This document shows, piece by piece, positions 42,291 through 51,635 of a DNA stretch of 64,000 bases (positions are counted from its first letter, which is position 1; every line of letters begins with the position of its first letter). The notes below the pieces were generated by a model that made no database searches, was not told where the DNA came from, and was given only the letters and a program-made list of their open reading frames with translations. The position numbers and the translations under genes were made by a program. The DNA comes from an uncultured Clostridia bacterium. Lineage in GTDB: Bacteria > Bacillota > Clostridia > Oscillospirales > Acutalibacteraceae. The stretch is taken from NCBI GenBank assembly GCA_927362715.1, contig CAKMIX010000002.1, positions 109,627 through 173,626 of the forward strand. Reading direction: 5' to 3'.

Positions 42291-43250
42291 TTGGAACAGT
42301 TGACCATCGGCATTGACATCGGCGGCACGAATTTTCGGATCGGCACGGTGGATGCGGCGGGAAATGTCGAGGACTTCGAAAGCCACTCGAGCGCCATGTT
42401 CCGAAAAGAGGATGCAGCCGAGGTGCTGGCGCATGTGATCCTTGGGTATATGGAGCGGTATGCGCTGCGCGGGCGTATTCGCGGCGTGGGCGTGGGCGTT
42501 CCGGCCGTCGTCAGCCGGGACAAACGCCTGGTGCGCTCTGCGCCGAACCTGCCGGGCTTCGACTCGCTTGCCCTTCCCGCGCTTTTGGAAGAACAGATGT
42601 GTCTGCCCGTATTTTTGGATCGCGACGTCAACCTGCTGCTGCGCAGCGATATGCATACGCTGCTATTAGAGCCGGACAAGACCGTTTTAGGCTTCTACGT
42701 CGGCACGGGCTTCGGCAATGCGATTTACCTCGACGGCGGCTTTTATGCGGGGAAAAACGGCGCGGCGGGTGAGCTTGGGCATATCCCGATGCTGGACCTG
42801 ACCGAGACGTGCCCCTGCGGCAACGTCGGCTGCTGTGAGGTGCGCTGCTCCGGAAAACATCTCGAATGGATCGCCAAGCGGATGTTTCCCCAAACGCCGG
42901 TGCGGCAGGTATTCGCAAGGCATCACGGGCATCCGGCGCTCGAACGGTATGTACGCGACCTTGCCGTGCCTATCGCCGCAGAGATCAATATATTAGATCC
43001 CGACTGCGCCGTGCTTTCCGGCGGGGTGCTCGGTATGCCGGGCTTCCCGCGGGCGATCTTGCTCGAGGCGATCCATGCGCATGTGCGCAAGCCGTATCCC
43101 GCCGAGGGGCTTGACCTGCGCTTTGCGGCGCAAAGCCCGCAAAACGGCGTGCGCGGCGGCGGGATGCTTGCCGCAGAACAACTCAATAAAGCTGTGCCGC
43201 GCACCGCACGACCGGTGCAAGCGGCTTCTGGAAAGAGGGAATCTTTATGA
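42291..43250 (+). CDS. alsK: D-allose kinase (ROK family)
   Basis: A 319-residue ROK sugar kinase. ATP phosphate motif GIDIGGTNFRIG at the N-terminus, catalytic Asp in FLDRDVNLLL, GTGFGNAIYLDG, GAAGELGHIPM, and the zinc motif CPCGNVGCCEVRCSG. It phosphorylates allose to allose-6-phosphate for RpiB and AlsE. The start is most likely TTG at 42291, placed 8 bases after GGAAGGGG; an ATG in the same frame further up lies inside alsE. The alsE-alsK gap is 16 bp. Confidence 0.88.
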   Translation: MEQLTIGIDIGGTNFRIGTVDAAGNVEDFESHSSAMFRKEDAAEVLAHVILGYMERYALRGRIRGVGVGVPAVVSRDKRLVRSAPNLPGFDSLALPALLEEQMCLPVFLDRDVNLLLRSDMHTLLLEPDKTVLGFYVGTGFGNAIYLDGGFYAGKNGAAGELGHIPMLDLTETCPCGNVGCCEVRCSGKHLEWIAKRMFPQTPVRQVFARHHGHPALERYVRDLAVPIAAEINILDPDCAVLSGGVLGMPGFPRAILLEAIHAHVRKPYPAEGLDLRFAAQSPQNGVRGGGMLAAEQLNKAVPRTARPVQAASGKRESL

Positions 43251-44239
43251 AAAAAAGTATACGCAAACGCATATGTGCCATTCTGCTTACGACCGCATTG
43301 CTCCTGACGGGCGTGCTCGCAGGCTGCGGCGACGATGCGCCGGGCGGCGGCACGGACACCGCGCAGGCGGAATACGCCGTGATCTTAAAAACACTGTCCA
43401 ACGATTTCTGGGCGACCATGAAAACGGGCATTGAGGAAGAGGCGGAAAAACAGGGCGTTACGGTGGATATTTTTGCCGCCAACAGCGAAGAGGACACCGA
43501 GGGGCAGCTGCGCATTTTGGAAAACTGTATTGCAAAGGGCTACAAAGCCATCGGCGTTGCTCCGCTGTCGCCCACCAATCTGTTGAATGGCGTAGCGCAG
43601 GCAAACCAAAAGGGCATTTATGTGATGAATATCGACGAGCAAATGGATATGGAAACGCTGAAAAACGTCGGCGGCAGTGTCATCGCCTTTGCCACGACGG
43701 ACAATGTCGCGGTCGGGGAACAGGCGGCAAACTATATCGTCGGTAAGCTGACTGCCGGCGGACAGGTCGCAATCATCGAAGGCAAAGCGGGCAACGCCTC
43801 GGGCGAGGCGCGCAAGCAGGGCGCGACTGATGCGTTCCGCGCGGCGACGGGCGTGGAATTGGTCGCGTCGCAGCCGGCGGATTGGGATCGCCAGAAGGCG
43901 CTCGACACCGCCGCAAGCATTTTGCAGCAGTACCCGGAGCTCGGTGCGTTTTATTGCTGCAACGACACCATGGCGCTCGGCGCGCTGCAGGCGGTAAAGA
44001 ATGCCGGAAAGCTCGGTCAGGTGCTGGTGGTCGGCACGGATGGCGCTGCAGAGGCGATCGAAAGCATCCGCGCGGGGGAGCTGACCGCCACCATCGCCCA
44101 GGATTCCGCCGAGATCGGCGCGACCTCGCTGCGCAAAATGATCGAGGCGGTGCAAAGCGGTGCGGCGATCGACCCTGAGGCACAGCCCGAAACGATCCCC
44201 GTGGAAGCCTATATTGTTGAGCAGGATACCGTCGGGTAA
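43247..44239 (+). CDS. alsB: D-allose-binding lipoprotein of the ABC importer
   Basis: A 330-residue periplasmic-binding-protein-like lipoprotein (Peripla_BP_4). The signal peptide ends in LTGVLAGCG (lipobox Cys ~26). The mature start AEYAVILKTLSNDFWATMK, the block IEGKAGNASGEAR, VASQPADWDR and CNDTMALG closely follow E. coli AlsB. It captures allose outside the cell and delivers it to AlsC. Its start overlaps alsK by 4 bp. Having the binding protein late in the operon is unlike E. coli alsBACE. Confidence 0.92.
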   Translation: MKKSIRKRICAILLTTALLLTGVLAGCGDDAPGGGTDTAQAEYAVILKTLSNDFWATMKTGIEEEAEKQGVTVDIFAANSEEDTEGQLRILENCIAKGYKAIGVAPLSPTNLLNGVAQANQKGIYVMNIDEQMDMETLKNVGGSVIAFATTDNVAVGEQAANYIVGKLTAGGQVAIIEGKAGNASGEARKQGATDAFRAATGVELVASQPADWDRQKALDTAASILQQYPELGAFYCCNDTMALGALQAVKNAGKLGQVLVVGTDGAAEAIESIRAGELTATIAQDSAEIGATSLRKMIEAVQSGAAIDPEAQPETIPVEAYIVEQDTVG

Positions 44240-44254
44240 GTTAGGAGGCGCAGG

Positions 44255-44698
44255 ATGAAGATCGCGATCGGCTGCGACCATGTGGGTCTCGAACTGAAAG
44301 ACTGCATCGCAGAGCATTTGAAAAAGCACGGGCATACCGTACAGGACTTCGGTACAAACAGCGGCGAGCGCACGGACTATCCCATTTACGGCAAGGCCGT
44401 CGCCGAAGCGGTGGCAAGCGGCGTGTGCGAAAAGGGCATCGTCCTTTGCGGCACGGGCGTTGGGATTTCCATCGCCGCCAACAAGGTGCGCGGGGTGCGC
44501 GCCGTGGTCTGCTCGGAGCCGTATTCCGCACTGCTCTCACGCCGCCACAACGACACGAACGTGCTGGCGCTGGGCGCGCGCGTGGTTGGGCGCGCTTTGG
44601 CGCTGATGATCGTGGATGCGTGGCTTATGGGCGAATATGAAGGCGGCAGGCACGCAAAACGTGTGGAAATGCTTGCAGAGCTGGATGATATGCGCTGA
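44255..44698 (+). CDS. rpiB: RpiB-type isomerase (ribose-5-P / allose-6-P isomerase)
   Basis: A 147-residue RpiB/LacAB-family isomerase. Motifs are GCDHVGLELKD, YPIYGKAVAEAV, IVLCGTGVGISIAANKVRGVRA (active-site Cys) and RRHNDTNVLALGARVVG. E. coli RpiB also isomerises allose-6-phosphate to allulose-6-phosphate, the missing step between AlsK and AlsE, so the gene completes the pathway here. Last gene of the operon, followed by a strong terminator. Confidence 0.93.
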   Translation: MKIAIGCDHVGLELKDCIAEHLKKHGHTVQDFGTNSGERTDYPIYGKAVAEAVASGVCEKGIVLCGTGVGISIAANKVRGVRAVVCSEPYSALLSRRHNDTNVLALGARVVGRALALMIVDAWLMGEYEGGRHAKRVEMLAELDDMR

Positions 44699-44717
44699 AT
44701 ACAAGACGTGCAAATAC

Positions 44718-44757
44718 AAAAAGCGGCTTTGTTCGAAAACAAAGCCGCTTTTTGTTA
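44718..44757 (+). terminator. Allose operon terminator
   Basis: AAAAAGCGGCTTTGTT (44720-44735) pairs with AACAAAGCCGCTTTTT (44740-44755) around CGAA. Very stable. Confidence 0.9.
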
Positions 44758-44783
44758 AAATGTTGTCAAAAACAGGCTGAATG

Positions 44784-44813
44784 TTGACAACCGCATGTTT
44801 TTTGTGGTAGACT
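44784..44813 (+). promoter_or_regulatory. Promoter of the AMP-binding/ACP/PlsC gene
   Basis: TTGACA (44784-44789), 18-bp spacer, TAGACT (44808-44813). GGAGG follows before the ATG at 44873. Confidence 0.7.
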
Positions 44814-44872
44814 GCAATGGTTCTGCCGTACAGAGATACAGCGGGGGAATAGGGTTTCGGAGGTGCGAAAAA

Positions 44873-47449
44873 ATGAATATTTATGATGCCGTGTACCAGG
44901 TCAATTGTTCTCACCCTGAAAAACGTGCCATGTCCATCGCTTTGGAAAACGGCGAAAACCGTGTCTATACCTACGGCGAGGTGTTTCAAAAAACCGAGCT
45001 GTATGCCGAACGTCTGGCTTCCTTTGGCGTGCGCGCGGGCGACCGTGTGGCGTTCGTCTGCGAATCAAGCCCTGAGTGGACGATCGCATTTCTTGCTGTG
45101 TGCAGGCTGCGATGCACAGCGGTGCTGCTTGATGCGTCTCTCGGCGGCGAAGAGCTTGCGAATTTCCTTCAATTTTCCGATGTGCGCGCCGCTTTTTTCT
45201 CGGAAAAAGCGCGGCAAAAACTGTCGATGCATACGTTTTCGTTCCCTGTGTTTCATGTGCTCGACGGCGCCGTTTCCCCGGATTCCTCTGCATGTGTGCC
45301 GGATTCCATGCCGCAAACGCCCGATCCGGATGAAGAAGTTGCGTGCATCCTCTTTTCTTCCGGGACTACGCGCAAGGCAGCGGGCATTCTGCATACGCAT
45401 GACGCGCTCATCGAAACCACGCGCATGACGCTCGAAGTACAGGGGCTCAAGGCCGATGACCGCTATCTCGGCATTTTGCCGAATTCCCATATTTACGGCC
45501 TTGTCTGTTTGGTGCTCGGCCCGGCGCTTTCCGGCGCGGCGGTGCATTATATCGAGTCTGTCAGCGCTGAGGCGGTGCTTGGGGCGTTCGCGTCCTATCA
45601 CCCCACTGTCCTGCCCGCCGTGCCGAAGGTCTATGAGCTGTTCATGACGCAGATCCTGCGCCGGATCAACGCGAACCCTGCAACCAAGCTGCTGTTTAAG
45701 ACGTTTTTCCCGCTCTGCCTGAAAAAACGCCGCAAAAGCGGAAGCCTTCTGGGCAAGCGGCTGTTCAAAAGCATCCACGAAGGCTTCGGCGGCAGCCTGC
45801 AATACTTATGCTCGGCGGGCGCGCCGCTCTCCAAAGAGGTCGCGGACTTCTATTACGGAACAGGCTTTGACATCCTCATTACCTACGGTGCGACTGAGAC
45901 GAATATCCCCACCGTCGGCAACATACCCGGCAGCATCCGTACAGACTCCTGCGGAAAGCCCTATCCTGCGGTCACGCTCAAGCGCAGTGAGTCCGGCGAG
46001 CTTTTGGTGAAGTCCCCTTACCGCATGAAGGGGTATTTCCGCGACGAAGCGGCAACGCGCGCGGCGTTTACGGAGGACGGCTACTTCAAAACAGGCGACC
46101 TTTGCGAGATCGACGAGGCGGGCTTTGTGCGCGTCACGGGGCGCAGCAAGGAAAACATCGTCCTGCCCTCCGGCAAAAAGGTCACGCCCGATGATCTGGA
46201 GGAGAAATACGCCGCGCTTGAGGGCGTTTCGGAATTCGTGATCTGCGGCGTCCCGCGGGAAAGCGCGGACGGCGACGAGATCCATGCCTTTTTGGTGCTT
46301 GAAAACGATACGCCCGAAACACGCGAAGCCGTTGCGGCACAGGTACGCGCACGGGGTGCGGACGTGCACCGCAATATGCGCGTTGCAAAACTGCATTTCG
46401 TCCGCGAGATCCCGCGCACATCCCTGCAAAAGCCGAAGCGTTATCTTTTGCAGCAGCAGGCGCTGAAAGAGCGCCAAGCCGGTATGCTTTCGCCCGAGGC
46501 CACCGTTCCCGAAGCGGCATCAAACGCTGCGCTTTTTGTGCGGAACGCCGTAGCGCGCGTCGCGAATGTCGAACCCGAATCCGTGCTGCCCACGACCCGT
46601 ATTTTTGAAGAACTGTCCGTGGATTCGCTGAGCTCGATCGATCTGGCGCTGACGATCGAGGAACACTACCATGTCAATTTGGAAAACCGTTTTACGGCAA
46701 GCATGACCGTTGCCGATCTCGTTGCGGCGCTGGAGGACCCTGCTGCCGCACCGGGTGCTGCTGAAGAAACGGGAACGGCCTATCCCAAGGAAAAAACGGT
46801 CGGCGATTATCTTGTTTATGCTTTCTTCCGCAATCTTGCGCGCACATGCTACCGCATGCGTTTTCACGGTGTGGAAAACGTCCCGCAAAGCGGCGGGTTC
46901 ATCCTTTGCGCCAATCATGTCGCCAAGCTCGATTACCTTTATATTTCCGCCGCTTTTCCGAAAGACCGCTTCATGCACCTTTGCTGCATGGCAAAAAAAG
47001 AGCTGTTCCGCACAGATCCGTTCAGCAAAAAGCTGATCCGCATTGCGGGCATGGTGCCCGTGGACCGCAGCGGTGTCAACATGAAAACCATGGCGGCGCT
47101 TAAGGAAAAACTGCAGGCGGGCTGGGGCGTCGTCATCCATCCCGAGGGAACAAGAAGTGCGGACGGCATTTTCCGCGATATGAAGAACGGCGCCTCCGTG
47201 CTCGCCGTCGACGTAGGCGTGCCGATCGTACCCGTTTATGTCAACGGTGCGTATGCTATATTCCCGAAAGGTGCGAAATGGTTCCGCGTGTTTGACTGGC
47301 GGCATATGCGCAAGTTCCCGCTGGATGTCTATTTCGGCGCGCCCATTGCGAGCGAGGGGAAGGATGTGCAGGCGCTGACCGCCGAGGTGCGCGATGCGAT
47401 CTTGGCGCTGCAATCCGCTGCGCGCGGCAAAAACGAAAAAGGAGCATAA
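44873..47449 (+). CDS. Trifunctional AMP-binding enzyme-ACP-acyltransferase
   Basis: An 858-residue cytosolic or membrane-associated protein with three domains. Residues ~1-520 are an adenylate-forming (acyl-CoA/acyl-ACP synthetase) domain with P-loop SSGTTRKAAGILHTH, YGATETNIP, TGDLCEIDEAGFVRVTGR and a late Lys (KPKRYL). The P-loop is degenerate: the usual GxPKG is RKAAG. Residues ~545-625 are an acyl carrier domain with the phosphopantetheine Ser in ELSVDSLSSIDLAL. Residues ~640-850 are a PlsC-type acyltransferase with NHVAKLDYL (HX4D) and HPEGTRSADG. It resembles E. coli Aas with an ACP inserted, so it may load a fatty acid on its own ACP and acylate a lysolipid or glycerol phosphate. Confidence 0.87.
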   Translation: MNIYDAVYQVNCSHPEKRAMSIALENGENRVYTYGEVFQKTELYAERLASFGVRAGDRVAFVCESSPEWTIAFLAVCRLRCTAVLLDASLGGEELANFLQFSDVRAAFFSEKARQKLSMHTFSFPVFHVLDGAVSPDSSACVPDSMPQTPDPDEEVACILFSSGTTRKAAGILHTHDALIETTRMTLEVQGLKADDRYLGILPNSHIYGLVCLVLGPALSGAAVHYIESVSAEAVLGAFASYHPTVLPAVPKVYELFMTQILRRINANPATKLLFKTFFPLCLKKRRKSGSLLGKRLFKSIHEGFGGSLQYLCSAGAPLSKEVADFYYGTGFDILITYGATETNIPTVGNIPGSIRTDSCGKPYPAVTLKRSESGELLVKSPYRMKGYFRDEAATRAAFTEDGYFKTGDLCEIDEAGFVRVTGRSKENIVLPSGKKVTPDDLEEKYAALEGVSEFVICGVPRESADGDEIHAFLVLENDTPETREAVAAQVRARGADVHRNMRVAKLHFVREIPRTSLQKPKRYLLQQQALKERQAGMLSPEATVPEAASNAALFVRNAVARVANVEPESVLPTTRIFEELSVDSLSSIDLALTIEEHYHVNLENRFTASMTVADLVAALEDPAAAPGAAEETGTAYPKEKTVGDYLVYAFFRNLARTCYRMRFHGVENVPQSGGFILCANHVAKLDYLYISAAFPKDRFMHLCCMAKKELFRTDPFSKKLIRIAGMVPVDRSGVNMKTMAALKEKLQAGWGVVIHPEGTRSADGIFRDMKNGASVLAVDVGVPIVPVYVNGAYAIFPKGAKWFRVFDWRHMRKFPLDVYFGAPIASEGKDVQALTAEVRDAILALQSAARGKNEKGA

Positions 47450-47453
47450 GAAA

Positions 47454-47480
47454 AACGCCCGTCTTTTGACGGGCGTTCAT
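47454..47480. terminator. Bidirectional terminator
   Basis: ACGCCCGTC/GACGGGCGT hairpin with a TTTT loop and A/T flanks between the convergent acyltransferase and rpmB genes. Confidence 0.8.
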
Positions 47481-47495
47481 CATTGCAATACACAA

Positions 47496-47684
47496 TCAAA
47501 CCGCGCGGGTAACCTTGCCGGAGCGCAGGCAGCGCGTGCAGGCGTAGACCCGTTTAGGAGAGCCGTTTACGATTGCTTTTACTTTTTTGACATTGGGCTT
47601 CCAGGTTCTGTTGGAACGTCTGTGCGAGTGCGAAACCTTGATGCCGAACGCGACGCTTTTGCCGCAGAATTCACATTTCGCCAT
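47496..47684 (-). CDS. rpmB: Ribosomal protein bL28
   Basis: A 62-residue bL28 of the zinc-binding (C+) type: CEFCGK near the N-terminus and CTRCLR near the C-terminus form the ribbon. SHSHRRSNRTWKPN is the family signature. The start at 47684 follows GGAGGTGCCTTTGAA. It is monocistronic; the upstream region on the minus strand is AT-rich. Confidence 0.96.
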   Translation of the reverse strand: MAKCEFCGKSVAFGIKVSHSHRRSNRTWKPNVKKVKAIVNGSPKRVYACTRCLRSGKVTRAV

Positions 47685-47831
47685 TTCAAAGGCACCTCCC
47701 TTTTCTCGTTTAAGCAAAGAAAATAATAGCAGAAATACATAGGAAATGTCAAGTCTTTTTTTCAAAAGACGCAAAAAAGCCGAAGCGGGCGGGAAAAACG
47801 CGCACCGCACCGAGAAATCGGAAAAAAAGGG

Positions 47832-47882
47832 TTGCTTTTTTTATTAAAATGGTATATAATGCAGAAAACGAACATTTGTGCG
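47832..47882 (+). promoter_or_regulatory. recA promoter with SOS-box-like sequence
   Basis: TTGCTT (47832-47837), 17-bp spacer, TATAAT (47855-47860). Just downstream, CGAACATTTGTGCG (47869-47882) matches the Gram-positive LexA box CGAAC-N4-GTTCG except for one base in the right arm, which suits SOS control of recA. Confidence 0.65.
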
Positions 47883-47900
47883 ATTTGGAGGATCGATCCT

Positions 47901-49010
47901 ATGGCGGAAAAGAATAAGGCATTGGAAACAGCGCTTGTGCAAATCGAAAAGAAATACGGCGCAGGCGCAGTTATGCGTTTGGGTGAGACGCGCGCGCTGC
48001 AGATCGAAGCGATCTCCACAGGCTCGCTTTCTTTGGACATCGCCACAGGGATCGGGGGCTTGCCGCGCGGCAGGATCGTGGAAATCTACGGCCCCGAATC
48101 CTCCGGTAAAACCACCCTTGCGCTGCATGTGGTCGCCGAAGCGCAAAAGCAGGGGGGCGAAGCGGCGTTCGTGGATGCCGAGCATGCGCTCGACCCCGTT
48201 TATGCCGCAAACCTCGGCGTAGATGTGGACTCGCTTTTGGTTGCCCAGCCCGACAACGGCGAGCAGGCGCTTGAGATCACCGAGGCGCTCGCGCGTTCGG
48301 GCGCTTTGGATGTCATCGTTGTGGACTCCGTCGCGGCGCTCGTACCGCGTGCCGAGATCGACGGCGACATGGGCGACAGCCACGTGGGGCTGCACGCGAG
48401 ACTTATGTCACAGGCGCTGCGCAAGCTCACGGGCGTTATTGCGAAATCCAACACCGTCGTTATTTTCATCAACCAGCTTCGTGAAAAGGTCGGCGTGGTC
48501 TACGGCAACCCGGAGGTAACGACGGGCGGCCGTGCCTTGAAATTCTATGCCACCATGCGCATCGATGTGCGCCGCGTAGAGGGGCTCAAGGGCGCAGGCG
48601 GCGAATTTGTCGGTTCGCGCACCAAGGTCAAGATCGTGAAAAACAAGGTCGCGCCGCCGTTCAAGACGGCGGAATTCGACATCATGTACGGCGAGGGCAT
48701 TTCCCGCGTGGGCGAAGTGCTTGATGCAGCGGTGGAGCTTGGGATCGTCAAAAAGAGCGGTGCGTGGTTCTCCTACGGCGGCGAGCGGCTCGGGCAGGGG
48801 CGCGACAACGTAAAGAACCTGCTTTCCCGCGACGAAAAGCTGTGCGGCGAGATCGAAAAGCAGGTGCGCGAGCAGATGGCGAATGCCGCGCAGAAGACCG
48901 AAAAAGGGGCAAAAGACCCGGCGGATGAACCTGTCGCCTATAAGCCTGTGGCAACTACCAAAGCCGCTGCGCGCGCCAAGATCGACGTGGCGGTTGAGGA
49001 CGACGAATGA
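47901..49010 (+). CDS. recA: Recombinase RecA
   Basis: A 369-residue RecA. Walker [10 protein letters not shown], Walker [11 protein letters not shown], the L1 region ([19 protein letters not shown]), the [16 protein letters not shown] block, and an acidic C-terminus (AVEDDE). It forms the ssDNA filament for strand exchange and LexA cleavage. The start at 47901 follows TTGGAGGATCGATCCT. recX follows with an ATGA overlap, then rimO and pgsA in one run. Confidence 0.98.
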   Translation: MAEKNKALETALVQIEKKYGAGAVMRLGETRALQIEAISTGSLSLDIATGIGGLPRGRIVEIYGPESSGKTTLALHVVAEAQKQGGEAAFVDAEHALDPVYAANLGVDVDSLLVAQPDNGEQALEITEALARSGALDVIVVDSVAALVPRAEIDGDMGDSHVGLHARLMSQALRKLTGVIAKSNTVVIFINQLREKVGVVYGNPEVTTGGRALKFYATMRIDVRRVEGLKGAGGEFVGSRTKVKIVKNKVAPPFKTAEFDIMYGEGISRVGEVLDAAVELGIVKKSGAWFSYGGERLGQGRDNVKNLLSRDEKLCGEIEKQVREQMANAAQKTEKGAKDPADEPVAYKPVATTKAAARAKIDVAVEDDE

Positions 49011-49633
49011 AATTAAGCACAAAGCCCGGCAAAGGGGAAAAGATCCACATTTTTGTGGATGACGAATACCGACTGACGGTGGACAGCCGCTTCTGGTATT
49101 CCGAACGCTGGCACAACCAAACACAGATCGACAGCGGGGAGCTTGCCGCCTTGGAAGAGGCGGTCGGCTCCCGCCGTGCGTTCAACAGCGCGGAGGATTA
49201 TCTTTCGCGCCGCGACCACAGCGAAAAGGAGCTTTACGAAAAGCTCTGCCGCAAGTACCCGCCCGCGGCAGCCGAGACCGCAATCGAGAAAGCAAAGGAT
49301 TTAGGGCTGCTGGATGACGAACGCTTTGCTGCAAACTATGCAGCGGAGTTGTATGAAAAAAAACATTTTGCCTCCCGGCGCATCCTTCTGGAGCTGCGGC
49401 GTAAGGGCATAGACCGTGAAATTGCGGAAAATGCGGTGGAAGGGCTTGACAAAGTCGGCGAAACCCGTATTATAGAACTGTTGCGCGGCAAATACCGTGC
49501 CGCCTTTTCGGACGAAAAGAGCAGGCGGCGCGCCGTAAACGCGCTTTTACGCATGGGCTATGCGTACACGGAGATTCGCGCCGCGCTGGAAACATTGGAA
49601 CAGGAATTCGAGGAGCTGGATACAGATGGCTGA
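49007..49633 (+). CDS. recX: Regulatory protein RecX
   Basis: A 208-residue RecX made of three-helix repeats: [55 protein letters not shown] and [21 protein letters not shown]. It binds and limits RecA filaments. The start overlaps the recA stop by 4 bp, so RecX synthesis is coupled to RecA. It overlaps rimO by 8 bp at its 3' end. Confidence 0.93.
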   Translation: MKLSTKPGKGEKIHIFVDDEYRLTVDSRFWYSERWHNQTQIDSGELAALEEAVGSRRAFNSAEDYLSRRDHSEKELYEKLCRKYPPAAAETAIEKAKDLGLLDDERFAANYAAELYEKKHFASRRILLELRRKGIDREIAENAVEGLDKVGETRIIELLRGKYRAAFSDEKSRRRAVNALLRMGYAYTEIRAALETLEQEFEELDTDG

Positions 49634-50951
49634 AAAAATCGGGATGATCTCGCTTGGCTGCCCGAAAAACCAGGTGGATGCGGAACTTATGCTCGCGCGC
49701 CTGTCCGAAGGCGGGTTTGAGATCACCAACGAGGTGGACGGTGCCGACCTTGTCATCGTCAATACCTGCGGTTTTATTGAAGAGGCAAAACAGGAAGCGA
49801 TCGAGAATATACTGGATATGGCGGAACTCAAAAAAGAGGGCGTCATCGGCAAGATCGTTGTTACGGGCTGCCTTGCGGAGCGTTACCGCGACGAGATCCT
49901 TCGTGAGATTCCCGAAGCGGACGCCGTTGCCGGGATCGGCTCAAACGCCGACATCTGCGACATCTGCCGCCGCGTGCTCGACGGCGAAACCGTCGAACAG
50001 TTCGGCGAAAAAACGGATCTGCCGCTTTCGGGCGAGCGCATGCTCACCACGCCGCCGTGGTTTGCGTATCTGAAAATCGCCGAGGGCTGCTCGAACCACT
50101 GCACGTACTGCGCGATCCCTGCCATCCGTGGGGAATTCCGCAGCCGTGCGTCTGAGGACATTCTGAAAGAAGCGAAGGAACTCGCCGATTCGGGCGTCAA
50201 AGAGCTGATCGTCGTCGCACAGGACACCACCCGCTACGGCGAGGATCTTTACGGCAAGCCCGCGCTCGCCGCACTCTTAAAGGCGCTGGACGCTGTGGAG
50301 GGTATCGAGTGGATCCGTGTGCTGTACTGTTACCCCGACCGCATCACCGACGAATTGTTGGACGTCATGGCGAAAAGCGATAAGATCCTGCACTATATTG
50401 ATTTGCCCCTGCAGCACGCCGACGCACGCATTCTGCGTGCCATGAACCGCAGAGGCGACAGCGAAAGCCTGCTCAATCTCATCGAAAACATCCGCAAGCA
50501 CATGCCCGACGTCGTGCTTCGCACTACGCTCATCACGGGCTTCCCCGGCGAGGACGAAACGGCGTTCGAGACGCTTTGTGCATTTGTAAAAGAAGCACGT
50601 TTTGAGCGGCTCGGCTGCTTCGCCTTTTCCGCTGAAGAGGGTACGCCCGCAGCCGAATTCCCCGACCGGGTAGACGAGGATGTCCGCCGCGAACGCGGGG
50701 AGACGATCATGGATATCCAAAGCCGTATTTTTGATGAAAAAAGCCGCGAATGCATCGGCAAGGTCTATAAGACCGTCGTCGAGGGGTACGACCCGTATAC
50801 GGATAGCTATTTCGGCCGCACCTGGCGCGACGCACCCGAAATCGACGGTGCGGCACATTTCACCTGTGGGTATGAGCTGCATGAGGGCGATATGGTCGAG
50901 ATCGAGGTCTTCGACGTGCGCGACTGTGATTTGATCGGAGAAGTCATATGA
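49626..50951 (+). CDS. rimO: Ribosomal protein uS12 methylthiotransferase
   Basis: A 441-residue methylthiotransferase. The N-terminal MTTase domain has three cluster Cys (SLGCPKNQ, VNTCGF, VTGCLAERY). The radical-SAM domain has CSNHCTYCAIP (CX3CX2C), and a C-terminal TRAM domain follows. SLGCPKNQVD at the N-terminus identifies RimO rather than MiaB. It methylthiolates an Asp of ribosomal protein S12. GAGGAGCTGGATACAG lies before the ATG at 49626. Confidence 0.95.
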   Translation: MAEKIGMISLGCPKNQVDAELMLARLSEGGFEITNEVDGADLVIVNTCGFIEEAKQEAIENILDMAELKKEGVIGKIVVTGCLAERYRDEILREIPEADAVAGIGSNADICDICRRVLDGETVEQFGEKTDLPLSGERMLTTPPWFAYLKIAEGCSNHCTYCAIPAIRGEFRSRASEDILKEAKELADSGVKELIVVAQDTTRYGEDLYGKPALAALLKALDAVEGIEWIRVLYCYPDRITDELLDVMAKSDKILHYIDLPLQHADARILRAMNRRGDSESLLNLIENIRKHMPDVVLRTTLITGFPGEDETAFETLCAFVKEARFERLGCFAFSAEEGTPAAEFPDRVDEDVRRERGETIMDIQSRIFDEKSRECIGKVYKTVVEGYDPYTDSYFGRTWRDAPEIDGAAHFTCGYELHEGDMVEIEVFDVRDCDLIGEVI

Positions 50952-51541
50952 AATTAAACACGCCAAACAAGCTCACCATCGCGCGCATGCTCATGACGCC
51001 GGTGTTTCTTGCACTGCTTTTGTGGGAGTCGCTCCCGCATCGGTTCCTGATCGCAACGATCGTTTACGCCATCGCCTCCGCTACGGACGCCATTGACGGC
51101 AAGCTGGCGCGCAAAAACGGGCAGATCACCAATTTCGGCAAGCTTTTGGACCCCATAGCCGACAAGGTACTCACCACTTCGGCGCTGCTTGCGTTTTTGC
51201 AGATGGGGCTTTGCAATATTTGGATCGTGATGATCGTCTTAACGCGCGAATTCACCATTGCCTCCATCCGCATGATTGCGGCGGCGGGCGGCGTTGTGAT
51301 CCCCGCAAACTTTTGGGGCAAGCTGAAAACCGTCAGCCAAATGGTCTTTACCATCATCATTATGCTGCTCGGCGAGGTGTATCAATATGTGCCGCAGATC
51401 TATCCCGGCGTTACGGTGCCGTATTGGCTCACGCTCGGGAATATCTCCAATTTCCTGTTGTGGATCACCGCGATCTTGACCGTGATCTCCGGCGTGATCT
51501 ATATCAAGGACAGCAAAAGTGTGATCGATTACACCAAATGA
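50948..51541 (+). CDS. pgsA: CDP-diacylglycerol-glycerol-3-phosphate 3-phosphatidyltransferase
   Basis: A 197-residue membrane CDP-alcohol phosphatidyltransferase. The active-site pattern DG-x2-AR-x8-G-x3-D-x3-D is seen in DAIDGKLARKNGQITNFGK plus LLDPIADK. NKLTIARMLMTPVFL at the N-terminus is PgsA-like. It makes phosphatidylglycerophosphate, the first step to anionic phospholipids. ATGA overlap with rimO; last gene of the recA group. Confidence 0.95.
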   Translation: MKLNTPNKLTIARMLMTPVFLALLLWESLPHRFLIATIVYAIASATDAIDGKLARKNGQITNFGKLLDPIADKVLTTSALLAFLQMGLCNIWIVMIVLTREFTIASIRMIAAAGGVVIPANFWGKLKTVSQMVFTIIIMLLGEVYQYVPQIYPGVTVPYWLTLGNISNFLLWITAILTVISGVIYIKDSKSVIDYTK

Positions 51542-51599
51542 CCGTTTAAAATCCGAAACGTGTTTTGGCAATTTGACAGGTGCACATTTTTGTGTTTTG

Positions 51600-51608
51600 T
51601 GCTATACT
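51600..51608 (+). promoter_or_regulatory. Extended -10 promoter of the T-box transcript
   Basis: TGCTATACT has an extended -10 (TATACT 51603-51608). TTGACA at 51573 is too far away (24 bp) to be its -35. Confidence 0.5.
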
Positions 51609-51635
51609 GTATTTGACAGGATATTTTAACTGCAA

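Noticed and set aside
51573..51578. TTGACA as -35 of the T-box promoter
   Set aside because: The distance to TATACT is 24 bp, outside the usable range; an extended -10 explains the promoter better.
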